Origin: Bacteroidaceae bacterium
GTDB lineage: Bacteria; Bacteroidota; Bacteroidia; Bacteroidales; Bacteroidaceae
Length of the DNA: 9,070 nucleotides
NCBI GenBank assembly: GCA_900765575.1
Contig: CAAFRW010000169.1
Coordinates: 1-9,070, forward strand
Direction of reading: 5' to 3'
Below the pieces are notes generated by a model, which saw nothing but the letters and a program-made list of their open reading frames with translations, was not told the origin of the DNA and did no database searches. Below, piece by piece: positions 1 through 7,172 of the stretch. Made by a program: the position numbers and the translations under genes. Positions within the stretch are counted from its first letter, which is position 1. Every line of letters begins with the position of its first letter.

Positions 1-365
1 GCGGTCTCCTCCATGGTATCCGTTCCGTGGGTGATGACAATTCCATCAATGTCTTCGCGGGCGGTAAGCTCATTGATGCGTTTGGCCAAGGTTAGCCATA
101 CCTCATCATTCATATCCTGAGAACCGATTTTTACTATTTGTTCTCCGGTTACGTCCGCCAACTCTTTAATTTGAGGAACGGCGTCCAACAACGTCCCAAT
201 GGCTACTTGCCCGGCCGTATAGTTGGTTTGGGTGGCCGACGCTCCGGTTCCGGCTATGGTTCCGCCGGTAGCCAGAATATAGATGTGGGGCTTGTGAGCC
301 GCCCAGGTAAGGGTAGATAATAAACAGAAAATTAGTACCCAATTCAATCGCATAAAATTCTTCAT
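1..365 (-). CDS. ansB: L-asparaginase type II, N-terminal part (cut by the window edge)
   Basis: Hydrolyses L-asparagine to L-aspartate and ammonia, probably in the periplasm. Only the first 121 codons are present; the gene runs off the left edge. Translation starts MKNFMRLNWV, followed by a hydrophobic stretch ending near WAA (about residue 23), a typical Sec signal peptide. Then comes LATGGTIAG with the predicted nucleophile Thr36, a Tyr in TNYTAG (Tyr49), the substrate-binding GSQDMND (Ser82-Gln83) and the second family signature ITHGTDTMEET with Thr115-Asp116. These correspond to Thr12, Tyr25, Ser58 and Thr89-Asp90 of E. coli AnsB. The catalytic Lys lies beyond the window. I chose ATG 365-363; an in-frame ATG at 353-351 would shorten the signal peptide. 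The gene lies 107 bases downstream of dcuB with no clear terminator between them, so co-transcription is likely. Family assignment is secure; periplasmic location is inferred from the signal peptide. Confidence 0.93.
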   Translation of the reverse strand, partial: MKNFMRLNWVLIFCLLSTLTWAAHKPHIYILATGGTIAGTGASATQTNYTAGQVAIGTLLDAVPQIKELADVTGEQIVKIGSQDMNDEVWLTLAKRINELTAREDIDGIVITHGTDTMEET

Positions 366-472
366 AATCTTAAAGTTTAGTAAGTTAATTATTATAGTAA
401 GAAAATTCTTTGCGTGTAAGGATTTTGCATCCTCTTGGGTCGTTGTCTATTTTGTGTTTATCTTTTTAATGT

Positions 473-1786
473 TCAGGTATAAAGCTGAATAAGCAGAAGT
501 CCTATCACTAATGCGACTCCTGTGGAAATGAGTCCCGGTAGCATAAACGAATGGTTCAGTACATACTTTCCGATTCGCGTGGTTCCGGTCCGGTCGAAGT
601 TGATGGCTGCTATCACTGTCGGATAATTCGGAATAAAGAAGTATCCGTTTACTGCCGGAAATAAGGCAATCAGCATATAGGGGGACAGTCCCAAAGCAAT
701 GCCTAACGGCATGACGGCCCTCACTGTAGCAGCTTGGCTATATAATAAGATGGACATGATGAAAAGTGCCAGTCCAAATAAAAAAGGCATTTGTTGAATG
801 GTTTGCTCCATAGAGGCCGTCAGGGTCTGTAAGTTCCCATTGATAAAGGTATCTCCCATCCAGGCAATACCGAATATGGCAATAACGGCTTGCATCCCGG
901 CCGAGAATACGTTTCCCTTGCAGGCTTCCAGTCCATTGGTGCGGGTAAGGAGAAGAATCAAGGCCGCCGCGGTAAGCATCACAATTTCTATAATGTGCGG
1001 CATTCCCAGACTGATAAGCTCGCCTTCTACCATAAAGCTGGGACGAAGGGAATTGAACGAACCGAATAGTACAATGAGTATAGTCGCTATCAGAAAAAGC
1101 AATACGGAGAATTTGGCTTTCGCATGACTCTTTGTCTCTGTGAAGACTGACGGGGAGGTATCAATCAGTCCGGCTTTCACTCTGGCTAGGTATTCGGGGT
1201 CTTCATGCAGCTCCTTTCCGACTCTCAGTGAGTAAATAGCTCCGGCCAATACACCGATTAATGTAGCGGGGATAGTTATTTTTAAAATGTCGAATAAGGA
1301 TATATGATAAGGGGTAAGCATGGCGAGCAAAGCCACGGTGGCCGCGGATATAGGGCTGGCAGTGATGGCTTGTTGCGAAGCTATGACTGCAATTCCCAGC
1401 GGTCGTTCCGGTCTGATTTTTGTTTCGGTAGCCACTTCGGCTATAACCGGCAATACCGAATAAGCCACATGTCCTGTTCCGGCTATAAAAGTGAAAAGAT
1501 AAGTTACGAACGGACTTAAATAGCTTATGTAAGTAGGGTGCTTACGAAGTAATTTCTCCGCCAGCCGGACCAGATAGTCCAACCCTCCGGCTGCCTGCAT
1601 GCAAGCGGCGGCTGTAATGACTGAAAGAATCATCAACATAACGTCTATAGGCGGCGACGTTGGCTGTAAGTTGAAAAAGAAAGTCAGGATAGCCATTCCC
1701 AAACCGCCCATTACACCTAATCCGATACCCCCTAATCGGGCTCCGACTATGATACATGTCAGTACAAAGAGCAATTGAATAATCAT
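473..1786 (-). CDS. dcuB: Anaerobic C4-dicarboxylate transporter, DcuA/DcuB family
   Basis: Inner-membrane carrier of the Dcu family, which takes up fumarate, malate or aspartate and exports succinate under anaerobic conditions. At 437 aa it is close to the family's usual 430-450. The opening IIVGARLGGIGLGVMGGLG, the AGGLDYLVRLAEKLLRKHP segment (66-84), FIAGTGHVAYSVLPVIAEVA (100-119), IRPERP (124-129), ASPISAA (143-149) and the C-terminal FDRTGTTRIGKYVLNHSF (397-414) are all recognisable Dcu blocks. The protein is almost wholly hydrophobic, with a hydrophilic loop near residues 189-224. From memory, HLQP-like NLQPTSPPIDVMLMI and LRPSF resemble E. coli DcuB more than DcuA, but the A/B distinction is soft. 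The start is ATG 1786-1784. A secreted asparaginase follows it, which suggests aspartate as a physiological substrate. No DcuS/DcuR-type regulator is in view. Confidence 0.93.
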   Translation of the reverse strand: MIIQLLFVLTCIIVGARLGGIGLGVMGGLGMAILTFFFNLQPTSPPIDVMLMILSVITAAACMQAAGGLDYLVRLAEKLLRKHPTYISYLSPFVTYLFTFIAGTGHVAYSVLPVIAEVATETKIRPERPLGIAVIASQQAITASPISAATVALLAMLTPYHISLFDILKITIPATLIGVLAGAIYSLRVGKELHEDPEYLARVKAGLIDTSPSVFTETKSHAKAKFSVLLFLIATILIVLFGSFNSLRPSFMVEGELISLGMPHIIEIVMLTAAALILLLTRTNGLEACKGNVFSAGMQAVIAIFGIAWMGDTFINGNLQTLTASMEQTIQQMPFLFGLALFIMSILLYSQAATVRAVMPLGIALGLSPYMLIALFPAVNGYFFIPNYPTVIAAINFDRTGTTRIGKYVLNHSFMLPGLISTGVALVIGLLLIQLYT

Positions 1787-1867
1787 AAGCGTAACGACAT
1801 TTAAGGTTTCTTATCTAAATAACAAATAAAGCCTTCATATGGTTCTTCCTAAAACCCGATTCTCCAA

Positions 1868-3316
1868 CTAATTCTTTTTCAAGTAAAGTTGGTGGTCTAT
1901 CACATTAGGCAACTCATTCTGGTAGTGTGTTACCATAATTAAGGTCTTGTTGTTCCGTTGGCAAAACGTTTCAATCACATCCTTTGCCAAGCGTCGGTTT
2001 CGCATATCCAACCCGTGCAACGGTTCGTCAAGAATCAGCAGTTCCGGGTCTTTGACAAAAGCCCGTGCCAGTAGCACAAGACGCTGTTCGCCACTTGAAA
2101 GCTGAAGGAAACTTCTGTCTTTGAGGTCTGAAATGCCAAATATATCGAGCCACCAGGCGCATTTCTCCAACTCTTCCTCACGGGAGCGTTTATACAAGCC
2201 TATCGAATCGTGCAGACCGGAAGCTACAATGTCAATTGTCGGAATGTTTTTCAGATAGGCACGGTGCATCTCGGGAGATACATATCCTATGTGCTTTTTT
2301 ATTTCCCAGATGCTCTCCCCTGTTCCTCTTTTACGACCGAATAGCGTAATGTCGCAAGCGTACGATTGGGGATTATCGGCACAAACCAAACTCAATAAAG
2401 TAGATTTTCCGGCACCATTCTCACCCGAAAGCGCCCACTTCTCACCGCATAGAACAGTCCAGTCTAGTTCTTTGAGAATAGTCCGTTCTCCGTACCGGAT
2501 GCTTACTTTATTTAAATCGACCACATGCTCCGTGTGATAGACTTCTTCACTGTAAGGCAAGTGGAGGATGCGTTCTCTTTTCTCTTCACTCAAGACCGTT
2601 TCCGGATACGTTTCCCGTTGGTTGAAATAGTCTTCTTTCGTTATTTTCTTCCCGCAGACCATTCCGTTTACCGGCACTACGTGAGTGATGAACTCCGGAA
2701 TGTCGTCGGTTTTCGATAATACCAGAATCACTTGCAAATGCGACAGACTGGTTAATGTATTAAGCAGCTTATGCAGTTGGTCGCGCGTCTGTGCATCCAG
2801 CCCGATAAAGGGATTGTCCATTATCAGCACACGAGGGTCGCTCAGCAATGTTTTAGTCAATTGGAACTTACGCAGTTCGCCACTGGATAATAGAATAATA
2901 TGCTTGTCCAATAAACGCTCTATGCCGAAGAGCTCATAGAGTCGGTTCCGCAATGTTTCGTTGGAGGTTTCCGGTAGAAGTTCCCGTACCAGAGGCGTTT
3001 CGTCCAAGTCGTGCGAATTCCATCGCTGTTGGTAATAATAGTTGCCGTCGGCATCTCCGTAGGTATCGCGGAAAGCGATGTATTTAATGTTTTCGTAAGC
3101 CATAGAGGAGGCGGATGGTGAAAAGTCATACTTCACCTCGTTCATAAGCAACGGATATTTTCCTATAATGGTATCTACTAGAATACTCTTTCCAGCTCCG
3201 TTCGGACCGATAATGGCAATATGTTCGTTGCCTCCCAGCGTAAAGTTAACGGGTTCTTTCATCCGATAGAGCGGATGGCGTGTTACTCCGTTTACAATCT
3301 CGATAATCTTTTGCAT
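1868..3316 (-). CDS. modF: ModF-like protein with two ABC ATPase domains
   Basis: Cytoplasmic ATPase of 482 aa with two ABC domains and no membrane segment; E. coli ModF (once called photorepair protein PhrA) is about 490 aa. Domain 1 has Walker A GPNGAGKS (37-44), signature LSSGE (143-147) and Walker B VLIMDNP (163-169). Domain 2 has Walker A GENGAGKST (298-306), signature LSSGEQR (406-412), Walker B LLILDEP (426-432) and H-loop His464. The stretch DITLFGRKRGTGESIWEIKK (322-341) and the following HIGYVS are hallmarks of ModF. Domain 1 lacks the catalytic Glu (Asn168 instead) and a His switch, so its ATP site is probably degenerate. The family's function is poorly defined; a link to molybdate transport rests on gene position in E. 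coli, and no molybdate genes are present here. A consensus promoter lies just upstream. The 81-base gap to dcuB holds only a 6-bp hairpin (1841-1856) without a U-tract, so read-through into dcuB is possible. Confidence 0.85.
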   Translation of the reverse strand: MQKIIEIVNGVTRHPLYRMKEPVNFTLGGNEHIAIIGPNGAGKSILVDTIIGKYPLLMNEVKYDFSPSASSMAYENIKYIAFRDTYGDADGNYYYQQRWNSHDLDETPLVRELLPETSNETLRNRLYELFGIERLLDKHIILLSSGELRKFQLTKTLLSDPRVLIMDNPFIGLDAQTRDQLHKLLNTLTSLSHLQVILVLSKTDDIPEFITHVVPVNGMVCGKKITKEDYFNQRETYPETVLSEEKRERILHLPYSEEVYHTEHVVDLNKVSIRYGERTILKELDWTVLCGEKWALSGENGAGKSTLLSLVCADNPQSYACDITLFGRKRGTGESIWEIKKHIGYVSPEMHRAYLKNIPTIDIVASGLHDSIGLYKRSREEELEKCAWWLDIFGISDLKDRSFLQLSSGEQRLVLLARAFVKDPELLILDEPLHGLDMRNRRLAKDVIETFCQRNNKTLIMVTHYQNELPNVIDHQLYLKKN

Positions 3317-3339
3317 AATGTTTGATGAAAATAGTTGTG

Positions 3340-3371
3340 CAAAAGTAAAACAAAGTTCCTTTCAGGTCAAA
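3340..3371 (-). promoter_or_regulatory. Bacteroides-type promoter for the modF-like gene
   Basis: On the minus strand, TTTG (3371-3368) is followed by a 20-base spacer and TACTTTTG (3347-3340). This matches the Bacteroides primary-sigma consensus of -33 TTTG and -7 TAnnTTTG exactly. The expected start of transcription is near 3333, giving a very short leader of roughly 17 bases before the ATG at 3316. The position immediately upstream of a gene that follows a 598-base gap supports it. It probably drives the modF-like gene and perhaps dcuB and ansB. Confidence 0.7.
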
Positions 3372-3729
3372 CAAAAGGCTTTATTTGTTTTGATGGGCGC
3401 CCTGCAAACTTGCATAGGTGTTTGTAAAAGCTGATTTTAAAGGCTGATGCGGCCGTCCGGCAAAGAAAGTCCGTGCCACGACTGCAATATGTAAACATTA
3501 ATCAATGTGAGGATTCCACGAAGGCGTTCCGAGAGGTTGTCACTGTCGGTTGGCGTATTTCCTCATCCTACCGGAGGAGAATGCTTCCGCAATGTAAGGA
3601 GAAACGTTCTGTCTATACGAGTCGCTCTATCTTTTTATAAGAGAGAAGTAACTGGGAACCAAGTATATAAAGCAGAGTGAAAAGGAAAACAGATTCCGTC
3701 TCCAAGCGTACGGGGAGCTATCCATTTGG

Positions 3730-3846
3730 GGCATGTTACCCCATACTTGTTCGGTAGGCCTAGCTAATGTTGTTCCGTAGGCGTACGGAAGGGGTATTGC
3801 ATACGCCTACGGAACAACATTAGACAGGCCTGTGGAATAACATGCC
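3730..3846. repeat. Large imperfect inverted repeat (117 bases)
   Basis: The arms are 3730-3785 and 3802-3846. From outside to inside they pair as GGCATGTTA (3730-3738) with TAACATGCC (3838-3846); then, after an 11-base insertion present only on the left (3739-3749), TTCGGTAGGCCT (3750-3761) with its partner at 3826-3837 at 9 of 12 positions; then two mismatches; then a perfect 22-bp core (3764-3785 with 3802-3823) around a 16-base loop. In total 40 of 45 aligned positions are complementary. The left arm also carries a direct near-repeat, TTGTTCGGTAGGC and TTGTTCCGTAGGC. It could be a mobile or REP-like intergenic repeat, a processing or termination structure at the end of the efflux transcript, or a cruciform. 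No transposase or obvious target-site duplication was seen. Confidence 0.9.
3773..3790. repeat. Small hairpin nested in the left arm of the large inverted repeat
   Basis: TTCCGTA (3773-3779), loop GGCG (3780-3783) and TACGGAA (3784-3790) form a perfect 7-bp stem. TACGGAA occurs again at 3808-3814 inside the right arm. The left-arm TTCCGTA can therefore pair either locally or with the distant copy as part of the 22-bp core, and the two folds exclude each other. This is direct sequence observation; any switching function is speculative. Confidence 0.75.
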
Positions 3847-3914
3847 TCTTACGAGCCGTGTGGATAAGGTCTTGCATGGCTTTGCCCGGACGAATCCGTC
3901 AACCTTTTTGTCTT

Positions 3915-6900
3915 CTATTTTCGAAATGCCGGAAGCCTCAGTCTTATACGCTTGCAAGAACCGAACAGCCGTTTAACTTTGGAACGTAGACGCGGCTTCT
4001 TCGGAAGTCGTTTCCGCGACAGACTGAAGATGGGCAGATAGAGGAAGATACCTATCAGCGACATCACTAAACCTCCAATCGTTCCTACGGCCAGAGGGAA
4101 CCAGAACGCTTCTTTATTTTCACCAACCATGAAGGGGATGAATCCTAATACGGTAGAGACTATCGTTAAAAAGATAGGAATAATCTTCGTGTTCCAAGCT
4201 TTCGTATAGGCTTTCAATGGAGATAGGTACGGTTTCCTTTTCCGTATGGAGTTAAACTCGTTCAGGATATAAATGCTGGCGTTCACCGTGATACCACAGA
4301 GCAGGACAAAGGAGGCGAAACCACCTTGGTCGAAGTTCAGTTCGAATAAATAGAAGGTTAGGAATACTCCAATGTATGAAACGGGAACAATAAACAGAAT
4401 GGCAAAAGGTTGCTTCAACGAATTGAACAGAATACTGGTAATAAAGAAGAGGATGGCGATAATGAGCAGCAACAGCGCATACTGACCGTTGTCATCTTCG
4501 TTCCATCTCCACTGACTTATTTCCGATTCGGCCGTGTAGCCCATCGGCAATTTCTTGTTAAAGGCCTCTATTTCCTTCTCAAGCACTTTCCTTCCCTGCT
4601 CCGACGAACCAATGTACTCGTATTGCAGGCAGAGTTTATATTGCTGATTCTCCTTGACTACTTTTTGCGGAGCCTGTTCCTTCTCGATGGTTACCAGGTC
4701 GGACAACTTATATATTTTATTACCTACCTGACAAGGCATATTTTGCAGCCCCCATATATCATACTCTTGCGATTGGCTGGACGAGAGCGTCAGCCGTTCG
4801 GAAGTATTGTCCGTCCAGATGGTGCCGCACGACATATCCCGCCCGAACAACGGACGCAATATAGAAAACAGTTGCGAAGCGGTAATCCCCTCCTGTGCCA
4901 TCCGTTCTTTATCGGGACGCATATAGAACTCCTGGTAATCATCCTTCCACCACGAAAATTCCGAGTTGATAATCACCTCTTTTATACGGCGGTAAGTGAG
5001 CAACTGTTTTTTCAGTTCTTCGGCCCACTGGTATAGCTCATCGTAATTGTATCCGTAGAGTTTCACCCGGAACGAACCGGCGCTTTCGCGCACATCATTA
5101 TTAAATCCCTGGTCCTGCAATCCGTATACGCTCCAGCTACCTCCTCCCAGTTCTATCGCCTTGCTTATAATGTTCGCTTTCAGTATATAAGGGAATCCGC
5201 TGTATTGGTGCTCCTTTTTAAAGTAAATGGACATCGACGCACGGCGCGCTCCCATCACGGAGGTCTGGAATTGCTTTATCTCTTTAAACTCACTCAGATA
5301 GGTTTCCATCTGTTTCATCAAGGCGTTCATCTGTTCCACCGTACTTCCGTTCGGCAACGTGGCGGTGACAGACAGCACCGTCTCTTCATTCCTCGAAAAA
5401 TAACTTCCGTTATACACCTTCTGTACAAAGAGCCGCAAACTTCCGCCCAAGGCTACATCCACTATCGGCTTGATGTCTTCCTTGTAAGTGGCGGAGCCCA
5501 ATGTCTCATTATAAACAGAAGCCCACTTTCCTTCTTTCTCTATTTTCTCCGGCAATAGAAATACCGGAAGTCCGAAGCCTAACAATAACACCAGACAGGC
5601 AAATACCCGGTAACGGCATACATAACAGATAAAAGAACGGTACAGACGGGTAAAATGTACTATAAAGCGTTTCATTCTCAGGCGGGTACGCTTCTTGGCA
5701 CGTTTATGCTGCACCTTCAGTCTTTCCATCAGAGACGGGACAAAGAACAACGAAACAAATAGCGAAACAGCCAGATTGATAATCACTACGGCCGCAAAGT
5801 CCTGCAGATTGAGCCTTACTTTTTCCTCCAGGAAGAAGATAATAGTCAGCGCTCCGATGGTTGTCAGGGTGGCGGCCAATATGGATAAGAATACTTTCAG
5901 GTTCTTTTGCCGCATGTAATGGTCGGCCATCACTATCGTGTTGTCAATCACCAGATTCAGGGAGATGGTGATGCCCGCCAAGGAATAGAGCTGCATCTCC
6001 AATCCGAATAAATAGTAGAATATCACGGCTATGGCTATATTTACGGCCAAGCTGATGGTAATCAGCAGCAAATAACGCACCTTGCGGGTTATCAGCAACA
6101 CAAACAACAACAGGATGATAATGGTGAGTGCCGTACGGAAATAGATTTTATCCAACTCGCTATGAATATATTCCGTAGAATCGTGGCTGATGTGTATCTC
6201 GTAACCGGCGGGCATCTGGGGAATCAAACCTGCCAGCGTACTCTTTACTTCTTTGCTTAGTTGCAGCTGATTCGCCGTTTCTTCTGCCGTGATGGAAAGG
6301 TAGATGGAGTTCAGTCCGTTGATGCGGTAGTAACTCTGCGGCTTCTCTTCTATATGTTTCACCGTTACCAACTTAGACAGAGGAATCATTTTCTTTTCCT
6401 TGCTGCTTCCTTTTACGTAAATAGAAGAGGTGTCAAATGTTTTTTGAGATTCAGACGGAGAGGTTACTACCAAACGAATCCATTCATCCGCCTTCCCCTC
6501 TCCTTTCTCTATATTGCATGTGCCCAGAAACTCCTTGCTCAGGTAATCGGAAATGGCCTGTTGTATATCGCTTACTTTCACTCCCAGCCTCAGTAGTTCC
6601 TCCTGGTTATACTCCATCCTCCACTCCATGGGAGTGGCCCCGCTCAGCTCTACCTTATACACCCCTTTTAATTGTGCCAAAGCCGGTTTCAAGCGCTCTT
6701 CCGCATATTGCTGTATCAATATCGGAGTAGCCGGCGCATTGAGTGTGTAGGTAAGGAAAGGCCGCGAACTTTCTTTGTCCGATTGCTTCGTCTTTATCTG
6801 CGGATAACTTACCCCATCGGGCAATTGCGGCCACACCTGCCGGATAATGGTTGAAACCTCGAAACGGGTAGCCTCCATATCGGCATGCTTGTCTAACGAC

Positions 6901-7172
6901 AGACTGATGGAACCGCTACCGTTGTTAGAAGAGGACGATATGCCGCGAATTCCTTTTACACGCGAAAGCATAGCTTCCAACCGGCTTGTCACTTCGGCTT
7001 CGACAATGCGTGAAGAATTGCCCGACATGGAGTAACTGATGCTCAACCCGGGTAACTCTTGCGAAGGAACCAGTTTTACCGGTAACAAAGGGATAAAGGC
7101 CACCCCTACAATTGCCAGGCAAACAAAGGTAACGATGAGTGTAAAAGATGATATGCCGTATGTGTTTTTCAC
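3915..7172 (-). CDS. RND efflux transporter permease subunit (second permease of the operon)
   Basis: Proton-driven inner-membrane pump of the AcrB/CzcA superfamily, 1085 aa against a usual 1020-1050. It has the full 12-helix layout: TM1 at about 11-30, a periplasmic loop to about 340, TM2-TM6 (343-481), TM7 (522-541), a second periplasmic loop to about 895 and TM8-TM12 (897-1049). Family landmarks include RPFLTYTLNAP (137-147), TM4 LNLVIDNTIVMADHY with Asp410, Asn411 and Asp417, and TM10 CGITVNASIYILNEF with Asn964 where AcrB has its relay Lys. The Asp-Asn pair in TM4 is shared with many non-AcrB permeases. The tail (1051-1085) is strongly basic, 16 Arg/Lys in 35 residues with no acidic residue. 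The start is GTG (7172-7170), overlapping the stop of the upstream OMF gene (GTGA), and suits the normal RND N-terminus. The substrate, drug, metal or other, cannot be read from the sequence. Confidence 0.95.
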   Translation of the reverse strand: MKNTYGISSFTLIVTFVCLAIVGVAFIPLLPVKLVPSQELPGLSISYSMSGNSSRIVEAEVTSRLEAMLSRVKGIRGISSSSNNGSGSISLSLDKHADMEATRFEVSTIIRQVWPQLPDGVSYPQIKTKQSDKESSRPFLTYTLNAPATPILIQQYAEERLKPALAQLKGVYKVELSGATPMEWRMEYNQEELLRLGVKVSDIQQAISDYLSKEFLGTCNIEKGEGKADEWIRLVVTSPSESQKTFDTSSIYVKGSSKEKKMIPLSKLVTVKHIEEKPQSYYRINGLNSIYLSITAEETANQLQLSKEVKSTLAGLIPQMPAGYEIHISHDSTEYIHSELDKIYFRTALTIIILLLFVLLITRKVRYLLLITISLAVNIAIAVIFYYLFGLEMQLYSLAGITISLNLVIDNTIVMADHYMRQKNLKVFLSILAATLTTIGALTIIFFLEEKVRLNLQDFAAVVIINLAVSLFVSLFFVPSLMERLKVQHKRAKKRTRLRMKRFIVHFTRLYRSFICYVCRYRVFACLVLLLGFGLPVFLLPEKIEKEGKWASVYNETLGSATYKEDIKPIVDVALGGSLRLFVQKVYNGSYFSRNEETVLSVTATLPNGSTVEQMNALMKQMETYLSEFKEIKQFQTSVMGARRASMSIYFKKEHQYSGFPYILKANIISKAIELGGGSWSVYGLQDQGFNNDVRESAGSFRVKLYGYNYDELYQWAEELKKQLLTYRRIKEVIINSEFSWWKDDYQEFYMRPDKERMAQEGITASQLFSILRPLFGRDMSCGTIWTDNTSERLTLSSSQSQEYDIWGLQNMPCQVGNKIYKLSDLVTIEKEQAPQKVVKENQQYKLCLQYEYIGSSEQGRKVLEKEIEAFNKKLPMGYTAESEISQWRWNEDDNGQYALLLLIIAILFFITSILFNSLKQPFAILFIVPVSYIGVFLTFYLFELNFDQGGFASFVLLCGITVNASIYILNEFNSIRKRKPYLSPLKAYTKAWNTKIIPIFLTIVSTVLGFIPFMVGENKEAFWFPLAVGTIGGLVMSLIGIFLYLPIFSLSRKRLPKKPRLRSKVKRLFGSCKRIRLRLPAFRK

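Larger units (their letters stand above)
3372..3914. other. Long intergenic region with no convincing gene
   Basis: This stretch separates the end of the RND permease from the promoter of the modF-like gene. I see no open frame with a family signature, no tRNA and no transposase remnant. It contains the large inverted repeat described separately and several small palindromes: GGGCGCCC (3395-3402), ACATT-AATC-AATGT (3495-3508), TGGGG-CATGTTA-CCCCA (3727-3743), and CGGA-TTCG-TCCG on the minus strand (3898-3887), which starts 16 bases after the permease stop. None is followed by a T-tract on the minus strand, so no canonical intrinsic terminator for the efflux operon can be named. The part from about 3403 to 3700 shows nothing I recognise. 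Confidence 0.6.

Noticed and set aside
138..320. 60-codon plus-strand frame near the left edge
   Set aside because: It is antisense to the asparaginase, whose signal peptide and two active-site signatures are clear on the minus strand.
388..400. TATAAT-like -10 box upstream of ansB on the minus strand
   Set aside because: The region is AT-rich, no acceptable upstream element accompanies it, and Bacteroides promoters do not follow the E. coli pattern.
3455..3480. Sigma-54-like motif on the minus strand (TGGCACGG followed by TTTGCC)
   Set aside because: The spacing between the GG and GC elements is wrong by several bases, and no gene starts at a suitable distance.
3764..3877. 37-codon minus-strand frame (MQDLIHTARKRHVIPQ...)
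   Set aside because: It is made largely of the inverted repeat, its stop lies at the edge of the core palindrome, and it has no plausible ribosome binding site. It is probably a by-product of the repeat.
3887..3898. Hairpin CGGA-TTCG-TCCG after the permease stop as a terminator
   Set aside because: The stem is only 4 bp and no T-tract follows on the minus strand.
4410..5036. 208-codon plus-strand open frame
   Set aside because: It lies antisense inside the well-supported RND permease and has no family signature. The other plus-strand frames across 5205-6854 are rejected for the same reason.
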